DNA of 13,792 nt from positions 1 to 13,792 of the forward strand of contig NZ_JAPDOD010000098.1 in the NCBI RefSeq assembly GCF_027587205.1. The letters are read 5' to 3'. Origin of the DNA: Solirubrobacter ginsenosidimutans. Lineage in GTDB: Bacteria; Actinomycetota; Thermoleophilia; Solirubrobacterales; Solirubrobacteraceae. Below the pieces are notes generated by a model. That model was not told the DNA's origin. It made no database searches and saw only the letters and a program-made list of their open reading frames with translations. The position numbers and the translations under genes were made by a program. Below, piece by piece: positions 7,104-12,893 of the stretch. Positions within the stretch are counted from its first letter, which is position 1. Every line of letters starts with the position of its first letter.

Positions 7104-7125
7104 GGTGGGTTGACCGTCCGTGACA
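7070..7125 (+). repeat. 57-bp direct repeat, copy 2
   Basis: Second copy of the sequence at 5547-5603. Here its first half codes for the last residues of HD-GYP protein 2 (ending at TGA 7101-7103) and its second half is the start of the spacer before the small secreted ORF. The two copies bracket the second HD-GYP gene, consistent with a duplicated unit consisting of gene plus 3' tail. Confidence 0.7.
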
Positions 7126-7154
7126 CGCCGGTCGGAGCACCACTTTCTCGACGT

Positions 7155-7316
7155 ATGAAGGCTCTCCGCATCATCTCCGCGACGCTCGCCGCCGCCCTCT
7201 GCGCCCTCGGCCTCTCGGTCGGCGCCGCATTGGCCGAGGGTCAGCCGCACCCGGCCAAGCCGCTCAAGGCCGGCCAGAAGGCCCCACAGGGCCTCTGCTT
7301 CCTCCACGACCTCTAG
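7155..7316 (+). CDS. Small putative secreted peptide (53 aa)
   Basis: The 53-residue ORF begins MKALRIISATLAAALCALGL, a textbook Sec signal peptide with a basic start and a hydrophobic core, followed by an AALA-EG site with likely cleavage after residue 27. The mature part would be about 26 residues, rich in Pro, Lys and Gln, with one Cys and the ending GLCFLHDL. No family is recognised. ATG 7155 is preferred over the in-frame TTG 7110 because it places the lysine and hydrophobic core at the N-terminus, although no good Shine-Dalgarno precedes it. It lies 51 bp after HD-GYP gene 2 on the same strand and may be cotranscribed. A palindromic repeat and a strong palindrome follow it. Confidence 0.5.
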   Translation: MKALRIISATLAAALCALGLSVGAALAEGQPHPAKPLKAGQKAPQGLCFLHDL

Positions 7317-7321
7317 CCGAA

Positions 7322-7373
7322 CCTAAAGAGGGTCTGACCCCCTTTAGATAAATGGGGTCAGACCCCGTTTAGG
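7322..7373. repeat. Palindromic GGGGTCAGACCCC-type intergenic repeat
   Basis: Two inverted copies of a short palindrome: GGGTCTGACCC (7330-7340) and GGGGTCAGACCCC (7354-7366). The outer arms CCTAAA (7322-7327) and TTTAGG (7368-7373) extend the symmetry, so 16 of 18 bases of each arm match the reverse complement of the other. From general knowledge, palindromes with a GGGTCTGACCCC core occur as dispersed intergenic repeats in many bacteria and have been linked to REP-type elements. No transposase is present here. Confidence 0.6.
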
Positions 7374-7396
7374 TGGGGCTTAGGTGGCGTTTAACC

Positions 7397-7426
7397 ACAA
7401 CGGGCGGCCCGCGGGCCGCCCGTTGT
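7397..7426. terminator. Perfect 30-bp palindrome, likely bidirectional terminator
   Basis: ACAACGGGCGGCCCG at 7397-7411 is followed by its exact reverse complement, giving a very stable GC-rich hairpin. It lies between the + strand HD-GYP/secreted-peptide group and the - strand chemotaxis operon, 28 bp past the cheY stop. Only short T-rich stretches flank it (TTGTCGTT on +, TTGTGGTT on -), typical of terminators in high-GC genomes. Confidence 0.75.
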
Positions 7427-7454
7427 CGTTCTAAGCCTTAGAAGTACGCGCTGC

Positions 7455-7814
7455 TCAGGCGAGCGCCTTGCCGACGGCCTCGAGGACCCGCTCGGCCTGG
7501 AACGGCTTGACGACGAAGTCGCGGGCGCCCAGTTTGATCGACTCGAGGACCTTGGACTCCTGACCCAGCGCGGAGCACATGATCACGCGGGCACTCGGGT
7601 CGAGCTCGATGATCTCCTTGAGGGCGGCGAGGCCGTCCTTCTCGGGCATCGTGATATCCAGGGTCGTGAGCTCGGGCTTGAGCTCCTGGAAGCGGATAAC
7701 CGCCTCCGTGCCGTTGCCGGCTTCGCCCACGACCTCATGACCACCCTTGGTCAGCGCGTCGCTGACCATCTTCCGCATGAACGCGGCATCGTCGACTACC
7801 AGGATTCGGGCCAC
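7455..7814 (-). CDS. cheY: Chemotaxis response regulator CheY
   Basis: A single-domain receiver of 119 residues. The acidic pair is Asp8-Asp9, the phosphorylation site is Asp53 (TTLDITMPEKDG), the switch Ser is Ser81 (MCSALGQ), and the conserved lysine is Lys103 (VVKPF). The sequence MARILVVDDAAFMRK...SALGQESKV...KPFQAERVLEA closely follows the Bacillus/Thermotoga CheY pattern. It would take phosphate from CheA and bind the flagellar switch (FliM, FliY). The GTG start at 7814 is supported by GGAGGT (7826-7821, spacing 6), which lies inside the end of the fliY-like gene; the two genes overlap by 19 bp. It is the last gene of the operon before the palindromic terminator. Confidence 0.95.
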   Translation of the reverse strand: MARILVVDDAAFMRKMVSDALTKGGHEVVGEAGNGTEAVIRFQELKPELTTLDITMPEKDGLAALKEIIELDPSARVIMCSALGQESKVLESIKLGARDFVVKPFQAERVLEAVGKALA

Positions 7815-8704
7815 CGGGCCACCTCCATTCCGGATTCAGTGTTGATCTCACTCACATCGAGCACGTGCTCGATGCGCACTGCCCAGTCGGTTCCATCCAC
7901 GACGACCAGGCGGCCCGTGGCGAAATGCGTGCCGTTGACGAAAAGATCGATCGCGTCATCGGCCTGCTTGTCCAACTCCACCACCGCACCCGTCGGCAAC
8001 CCGACGATCTGCGCGGAAGGCATGCGCGCTCGGCCCAACTCGGCCCATACGCGAACAGGGATGCCGGCCAGGGACGGCTTCGCGGCAGTGGAGCCCGCGG
8101 GCCGGACGGAGCCGGGTTCAGGTACGGCTCCGACGTCGGAGCCGATCTCGTCGAGCGCACTTGACATGCGCACGACGAAGGCGTTGGGGACGAGCTGGAC
8201 GAGCCGCGCGGGCTCACCGCAGATCGACATCGCGACGCGCACGGCGTGCGGCGTGTGCGTGTAGGACCCGCTGATCGCGTCGGCGCCCGTGAAGGTCTTG
8301 GTCTCCGGCGTCCCGATCTCGACCTCGGTGCCGAGCACGAGCGAGGTGGCGGCCGCGGCCTGGGCCATCATCTGGTTCATGGCCTCGGAGACCGCGGAGA
8401 GCTCGAGCTCTGAGAGCTCGGGCGCGTCGGGATCCTCCGGCGCTTCCATGCCCATCATCGAGGCGGCGAGCATCTTCGCGCCGTCCAGCGTGATCAGGAA
8501 GACGTTGCCGCCGGTGACGCCGTCCACGTAGGAGACCGACATCGCCACCGAGGGGACGGGCACGCCGAGGAAGGCCTTGCCCGAGTCGTCGAGCGTGGTG
8601 ACCTCGCCGATCGAGACCTTGTCCGGCGCGAACATCTCGAGCACGCCGAGGCAGGCCTCGGCGGTCGACTGGCCGAGCCGGTTGAGGGCGTCGGTCGCGC
8701 TCAC
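7796..8704 (-). CDS. fliY: Flagellar motor switch protein FliN/FliY-like
   Basis: A 302-residue protein with two modules. Residues about 1-185 are CheC/FliY-like, and residues about 211-285 are a FliN/SpoA C-ring domain (IPVRVWAELGRARM...AVVELDKQADDAIDLFVNGTHFATGRLVVVD). In FliY the first module dephosphorylates CheY-P at the switch, using Ser/Asp-x3-Glu-x2-Asn motifs. The second motif is intact here (Ser103, Glu107, Asn110). At the expected first site I see Asp5 followed by Arg9 and Gln12 in place of Glu and Asn, so probably only one active site works. A Pro/Gly/Ser-rich linker (about 192-212) joins the modules. The GTG start overlaps the fliM stop by four bases (GTGA) and the TAG stop lies inside cheY. 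Some annotations would name it fliN. Confidence 0.88.
   Translation of the reverse strand: MSATDALNRLGQSTAEACLGVLEMFAPDKVSIGEVTTLDDSGKAFLGVPVPSVAMSVSYVDGVTGGNVFLITLDGAKMLAASMMGMEAPEDPDAPELSELELSAVSEAMNQMMAQAAAATSLVLGTEVEIGTPETKTFTGADAISGSYTHTPHAVRVAMSICGEPARLVQLVPNAFVVRMSSALDEIGSDVGAVPEPGSVRPAGSTAAKPSLAGIPVRVWAELGRARMPSAQIVGLPTGAVVELDKQADDAIDLFVNGTHFATGRLVVVDGTDWAVRIEHVLDVSEINTESGMEVARWPESW
7821..7826 (-). promoter_or_regulatory. Ribosome-binding site of cheY
   Basis: GGAGGT on the - strand, six bases before the cheY GTG and inside the fliY-like coding region. It decides the GTG start at 7814. Confidence 0.7.
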
Positions 8705-9681
8705 TTCGAACCGCCGCCCACGTGGCCCGTGACCTGCACGGCGCGACGGCTACCGGAACGCCCGGGCCGCCCGAGGTGGATCGGGACCTTGTCGGCAAAG
8801 AGCGTGATGCCGCTCGACGCGGGCGAGTTCAGGCGCAGCAGGTCGCCTTCCTTGAGCGCGAGCACCGACTCGATCGACATCGAGACGGCGGCGACCTCGG
8901 CGCGCACGTTCATCTCGACGTCGCCGACGGCACGCCGGACGGACGTGACGTCCTCGTCCGAACGCGCACCCGCGCGGGCGTCGTCGCGGGCGGCGAACTG
9001 GTCCGCGACCGGCGCGATCGCCGACCACGGGATCAGCAGCGCCAGGGTCGCCGAGACGCCGCCGAGGCGCGCCTCCATCATGAAGGAGAGCGTCGGTTCG
9101 GACACGGACACCATCTGCGCCGTCTCCATGTGCTGGTCGACCGTCTCCAGGGAGAGATCGAGGCCGGCGACGTCGGTCCAGATCAGCGTCAGCTGCGCCA
9201 GCAGGCGCTCGAGGAAGTGCCGGCCGAGCGCCTGATCGATGTCGGTCATGCGGCGTTCCTTGACGCCGCCGTCGATCGATCCGCCCAGCAGGAGCTCGAT
9301 CGCGCCGAGCAGCAGCGAGCTCTCGGTGGAGAGCAGCATCCGCGTGCCGATCGGCTCGACGTTGAAGATCGCCGCCGTGGAGTTCGACGGAACGGCCGTG
9401 TGCGCGTTGGCCCACGTGAGCTGGGTGCTCGTGAGCACCTCCATCTCCAGCGGCACGCGCAGCTCGGCGCTCAGGCGGGTCGACGCGCTGCGGCAGAAGG
9501 CGTCCAGCGTGCGATGCAGCCGCCGTTCCTGCTCGGACGTGAACTTGGTCGGGCGCGTGAAGTCGACCGCACGCATGCGGCGGCGCCGCTGCGGCGCGGC
9601 CTTCTCCTCCGGGAGACGGCCTTCGCGCGCCGCATCGACCAGAGCGGCGATCGCGTCCGGGCTGAGGACGGGACCGCTCAC
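8701..9681 (-). CDS. fliM: Flagellar motor switch protein FliM
   Basis: A 326-residue C-ring protein linking CheY-P binding to the direction of rotation. The N-terminus contains VLSPDAIAALVDAA, matching the FliM CheY-binding helix (LSQxEIDALL type), followed by a basic, low-complexity stretch (28-36) and VDFTRPTKFT, the counterpart of the conserved DF.RP..F motif. The middle domain (about 50-240) is CheC-like without the catalytic residues, as is usual for FliM, and the C-terminal SpoA domain spans about 248-315. The GTG start at 9681 is well supported by GGAGG (9693-9689) with seven-base spacing. The start overlaps the stop of a 25-codon ORF, and the stop overlaps the fliY-like start, each by GTGA. 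Confidence 0.92.
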   Translation of the reverse strand: MSGPVLSPDAIAALVDAAREGRLPEEKAAPQRRRRMRAVDFTRPTKFTSEQERRLHRTLDAFCRSASTRLSAELRVPLEMEVLTSTQLTWANAHTAVPSNSTAAIFNVEPIGTRMLLSTESSLLLGAIELLLGGSIDGGVKERRMTDIDQALGRHFLERLLAQLTLIWTDVAGLDLSLETVDQHMETAQMVSVSEPTLSFMMEARLGGVSATLALLIPWSAIAPVADQFAARDDARAGARSDEDVTSVRRAVGDVEMNVRAEVAAVSMSIESVLALKEGDLLRLNSPASSGITLFADKVPIHLGRPGRSGSRRAVQVTGHVGGGSK

Positions 9682-9755
9682 AGGACAGCCTCCGGTCCGT
9701 GGGCCCCTGGGCCACGGGTGTGGGCCCTCGTCTGCGGGTTGCCAGGGTCGCTCAT
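9678..9755 (-). CDS. Candidate 25-residue ORF bridging cheD and fliM
   Basis: ATG 9755-9753 overlaps the cheD stop as ATGA, and the TGA at 9680-9678 overlaps the fliM GTG as GTGA. A 25-codon frame therefore exactly fills the otherwise 70-bp gap. The peptide starts MSDPGNPQTRAHTRGPGAHG and ends PEAVL; it looks disordered and has no known relatives that I can name. It may exist mainly to carry ribosomes from cheD to fliM. The fliM Shine-Dalgarno lies within it. The arrangement is striking, but chance ATGA and GTGA overlaps are not rare in high-GC DNA. Confidence 0.35.
   Translation of the reverse strand: MSDPGNPQTRAHTRGPGAHGPEAVL
9689..9693 (-). promoter_or_regulatory. Ribosome-binding site of fliM
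   Basis: GGAGG on the - strand, seven bases upstream of the fliM GTG at 9681. It fixes that start in preference to later candidates. Confidence 0.7.
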
Positions 9756-10255
9756 GCCACGACCTCCATGCCGCCGGCCACGAGGACCTTGTCGACGCCG
9801 CCGGCCTCGCGCACGGTCACGCGCCGCGAGCCCACGTGGACGCGGATCGTCCGGCCGCGCTCGCCGCCGGTCTCGGTCGCGATGATCGGGATGCGCGCAG
9901 CCGAGAGCTGGTCGCGTACGGCGGCCTCATTGCGCTGGCCGACTTCCAAGGATGCTGAAGACACGGAGAACATACTCGCGCCTCCGACCAGCACCGCGTC
10001 AAGCAATGGACGCCGGCCACCGGCCGCGACGACCTGCTCGATCAGCTCGGGAACCGCGACATCGGCGAACTTGAAGGACCCGGGAACCGCGTGCCCGCCG
10101 CTTGCGGGCAGCACGACGTGGGCGAGCCCGGCGACGCCGAGCCGGCGATCGATCAGTGCCAGCCCGATGCACGAGCCCAGGCCGAGGGACACGAGGACAT
10201 CGCCGTCGATGGCCGAGGCGGCGAGCTCACCCATCCTGACCATCGTCTCCGTCAC
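9752..10255 (-). CDS. cheD: Chemoreceptor glutamine deamidase CheD
   Basis: About 167 residues, the usual CheD length. CheD deamidates specific glutamines of chemoreceptors and, in Bacillus, binds CheC and stimulates its CheY-P phosphatase activity. The catalytic Cys29 lies in LGLGSCIGLALID and His46 in GVAGLAHVVLP, the expected Cys-His spacing. FKFADVAVPELIEQ and the GGASMF segment are also typical. I chose GTG 10255, two bases after the cheC TAG; ATG 10243 or 10234 would shorten the protein by 4 or 7 residues and are equally compatible with the family. A longer upstream reading of the same frame through cheC is open only by chance. The stop overlaps a 25-codon ORF leading to fliM. Confidence 0.92.
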   Translation of the reverse strand: MTETMVRMGELAASAIDGDVLVSLGLGSCIGLALIDRRLGVAGLAHVVLPASGGHAVPGSFKFADVAVPELIEQVVAAGGRRPLLDAVLVGGASMFSVSSASLEVGQRNEAAVRDQLSAARIPIIATETGGERGRTIRVHVGSRRVTVREAGGVDKVLVAGGMEVVA

Positions 10256-10257
10256 AG

Positions 10258-10842
10258 CTACAGACCCAAACGCGCGAGCAGCTGATCCACGCCGCCCGCG
10301 TCCGGCACAAGGAGGAACGAGACCGACGCGTCGGAGTCCTCGATGACGAGCTCGGAGTCGAGCAGCAGCGCGACGTCTCCGGAGCCTGCCCGCTCGGCGA
10401 GCACGGTCTGCACGATCGCGCCCAGCATGTCGGTGGCCGTCGCCGGCGGCGTCGGCTCGATCTCCATGCCCGTCATCGACGCGAGCGCGTTGATGTAGGA
10501 GGTGCCGACGATGTTGCCGATCTCCATCAGCGCGGACTCGCCGATCTCGGTGCCGGCTTCGACGCCCAGCAGGCTGCACATCTGCTTCGCGTCGTTGGGC
10601 GTGAAGAGCAGCAGGACGGACGCGCCCATGTCGCCGACCACGCCGAGCACGACGCCGGTGACCTCGGCCTCGGCGTCACCGATCGCGGTGACCGCATCGG
10701 CCATCGGCAGCACGAAGGCGTTCGGCACGGTGATGTCGACGCTGCGGCCGAGCATGCTCGACAGGGCCGTCGAGGCCGTGCCCGAGCCGATATTGGCCAA
10801 CTCGCGCAGGGCGTCGAGCTGCAGATCCGTGTACTGGGTCAA
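10258..10842 (-). CDS. cheC: CheY-P phosphatase CheC
   Basis: A 194-residue protein of the CheC/CheX/FliY family that removes phosphate from CheY. Both phosphatase motifs are present: Asp10-x3-Glu14-x2-Asn17 near the N-terminus and Ser103-x3-Glu107-x2-Asn110 in the second half, each followed by the helix and Pro typical of CheC. There is no SpoA domain, which separates it from FliY. The start is TTG 10842 (MTQYTDL), supported by AAAGGA at 10857-10852 with nine-base spacing. The gap from cheA is 20 bp and cheD follows two bases after the stop. The pairing with cheD fits the known CheC-CheD adaptation module. Confidence 0.93.
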   Translation of the reverse strand: MTQYTDLQLDALRELANIGSGTASTALSSMLGRSVDITVPNAFVLPMADAVTAIGDAEAEVTGVVLGVVGDMGASVLLLFTPNDAKQMCSLLGVEAGTEIGESALMEIGNIVGTSYINALASMTGMEIEPTPPATATDMLGAIVQTVLAERAGSGDVALLLDSELVIEDSDASVSFLLVPDAGGVDQLLARLGL

Positions 10843-10851
10843 CGGAAGCGG

Positions 10852-10857
10852 TCCTTT
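10852..10857 (-). promoter_or_regulatory. Ribosome-binding site of cheC (TTG start)
   Basis: AAAGGA on the - strand in the 20-bp gap after cheA, nine bases before TTG 10842. It supports the unusual TTG start. Confidence 0.6.
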
Positions 10858-10862
10858 CAGGC

Positions 10863-12893
10863 TCAGGCGGAAACGGGGACGTCGACGACCGCGTCGCAGT
10901 CGATGATGAGGGCGATTTGCCCGTCCGAGAGGACGGCCGCGCCCGACAGGGCGGAGCCGTCGCCGACTTCGGGGGGCAGGGGACGGGTGACGAGCTCGTG
11001 CTGGCCCACGAGCCGAGACACGGTGAGGGCGAAGCGATCCGAGCCGCCGCGCACGACGACCGCGAACTCGGCGTCGGGGTTCGTGAACCCGCCGTAGCGT
11101 TCGGAGGCGTCGACGATCGGCAGCACGCCGTCGGAGAGCACGAGCATGCGGCGGCCGGTGACCGAGCGGACGGCCTGGTCGGACATGCGGACGGTGCGCT
11201 CGATCCGGTCCAGCGGGACCGCGAACGGGCGGCCGTCGGCCTCGACGATCAGCGCGGCCATGATCGCGAGGGTCAGCGGCAGGCGGATCTGGGCGCTCGT
11301 GCCCTGGCCCAGCTCGGAGGTCATGATGACCTCGCCGCCGAGCCCGCGGATCGCGGCGCGCACGGCGTCCATCCCGACGCCGCGGCCGGAGATGTCGCTC
11401 GTGACGTCGGAGGTCGAGAAGCCGGCGGAGAAGAGCAGCTCGATCGCGCGCTGGGAATCGATCGAATCGACCGCCTCGGGCGCGATCAGCCCGCGCTCGG
11501 CGGCCTTGCGGGCCACGTGGGCGGGGTCGACGCCGCGGCCGTTGTCGGCGACGGTGATGACGACGTTGCCGCCGGCGTGCTCGGCGGAGATCGTCAGCGT
11601 GCCCGTGGCGGACTTCCCGGCCGCGACGCGCTCCTCCGGGCCTTCGAGGCCGTGATCGAGCGAGTTGCGGACGAGGTGCACGAGCGGGTCGCCGAGCGCG
11701 TCGACGACGGTGCGGTCGAGCTCGGTGTCCTTGCCGACGAGATCCAGCTCGACCTGCTTGCCGAGCTTGGTCGAGAGGTCGCGGACGAGCCGCGGGAAGC
11801 GCAGGAAGACCGCCTCGACCGGGATCATCCGGACCTGCATGACCATCGACTGCAGCGCGTGCGACGAGCGCGTCAGGTTCTGCATGGCCTGCGAGAGACC
11901 GGGGACGTCGGCGCTCGCGGCGAGCGCCTCGACCTGCGTGCGGTGCAGGACGAGCTCGCCCATGAAGTGCATCAGCTGATCGAGCCGCTCGGCGTCGACG
12001 CGCACGGTCGAGGAGCCGCCGCCCTTGGCGTGGTTCTTGCCGGCGGTGGGGGCGGCCGGGGCGGCGCCGTTGGCCGCGGTGGGGACGGCTGCCTCCGGCG
12101 CGGCTTCGGGGGCGGCGACGGCCACGTCGGCGACGTCAGGCGCGGCGGCGACGGGGAGCTCGTCCGGCTCGCCCTCGTCCAGCGCCGCGTCGGAGATCGC
12201 CTCGAAGGCCATCGCCTCGACGACCTCGGGAATGCCGGCGGCGGCCTCGCCCAGCTCGGCGTCGGTGTGCTCTGAGACGACCCACGCGTCGACCTGGCGG
12301 CCGTCGAACGTGTCGACCTCGGTGGGCGAAGGGTTGCAGGCCAGCGTCTCGCCGAGCTCGGCGATCGCGGCGAGGACCATGTACGCGCGGACGGCCGGCA
12401 TCGACACGTTCTCGTCCAGGAGCGCGGTGACCTGAACGACACGGCGGCCGTCGGCGCGCTCGGCGAGATCGTCCGGGATCGGGGCCGCGCCCGCGCGCTG
12501 CGCCTCCTGCACGGGCGTGCGCTCGCGCACGAGCGACTGCAGGCGCTCGATCAGCGCCTGCGGCTGGATCGCCTCCTGGCCGGTCTCGTCGATCGCTTCG
12601 ACGGCGGCCGAAAGCGCGTCCAGGCTGTCGAAGAGGACGTCGATGGCGGCACGCTCGAGCCCGCCCTTGCGCTGGCGCAAGAGCTCGAAGACGTCTTCCA
12701 TCTCGTGCGTGAGCGCCGCCATACCGGAGAAGCCCATCGTCGCGCTCATCCCCTTCATGGAGTGCGCGATGCGGAAGATCTCGTCGACCGTTTCAGGGTC
12801 GTCCGGCGTCTCCTCGATCCTGACCACGGCGAGGTTGAGCTCCTGAAGGTGCTCGCGCCCTTCGGCCAGGAACATGGGGAGGTACTCGTCCAT
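10863..12893 (-). CDS. cheA: Chemotaxis histidine kinase CheA
   Basis: The cytoplasmic kinase of the receptor array, 676 residues, with all five modules in order. P1/Hpt has the phosphorylated His44 in RIAHSMKGMS. A P2-like CheY-docking region spans about 150-235. An Ala/Pro-rich linker (about 240-290) leads to the P3 dimerisation helices (about 297-365). The P4 ATPase has the N box HLVRNSLDHGLE (406-417), the G1 box DNGRG (450-454) and the G2 box GRGVGM (503-508), and the CheW-like P5 spans about 540-672. It phosphorylates CheY at the end of this operon. The ATG start at 12893 shares one base with the cheR stop (TGATG). No cheW or receptor gene is in the window, so its partners are encoded elsewhere. 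Confidence 0.95.
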   Translation of the reverse strand: MDEYLPMFLAEGREHLQELNLAVVRIEETPDDPETVDEIFRIAHSMKGMSATMGFSGMAALTHEMEDVFELLRQRKGGLERAAIDVLFDSLDALSAAVEAIDETGQEAIQPQALIERLQSLVRERTPVQEAQRAGAAPIPDDLAERADGRRVVQVTALLDENVSMPAVRAYMVLAAIAELGETLACNPSPTEVDTFDGRQVDAWVVSEHTDAELGEAAAGIPEVVEAMAFEAISDAALDEGEPDELPVAAAPDVADVAVAAPEAAPEAAVPTAANGAAPAAPTAGKNHAKGGGSSTVRVDAERLDQLMHFMGELVLHRTQVEALAASADVPGLSQAMQNLTRSSHALQSMVMQVRMIPVEAVFLRFPRLVRDLSTKLGKQVELDLVGKDTELDRTVVDALGDPLVHLVRNSLDHGLEGPEERVAAGKSATGTLTISAEHAGGNVVITVADNGRGVDPAHVARKAAERGLIAPEAVDSIDSQRAIELLFSAGFSTSDVTSDISGRGVGMDAVRAAIRGLGGEVIMTSELGQGTSAQIRLPLTLAIMAALIVEADGRPFAVPLDRIERTVRMSDQAVRSVTGRRMLVLSDGVLPIVDASERYGGFTNPDAEFAVVVRGGSDRFALTVSRLVGQHELVTRPLPPEVGDGSALSGAAVLSDGQIALIIDCDAVVDVPVSA

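Noticed and set aside
5541..7307. 588-codon open frame on the - strand opposite HD-GYP gene 2
   Set aside because: Composition is that of an antisense shadow; the opposite strand carries an unmistakable HD-GYP protein.
9752..10579. Longer CheD with an N-terminal extension reaching into cheC
   Set aside because: The extension is an out-of-frame reading of cheC with Arg-rich nonsense; CheD homology begins only near 10250.
10917..12275. 452-codon + strand frame opposite cheA
   Set aside because: Antisense shadow of the CheA P3-P5 region with no independent signatures.
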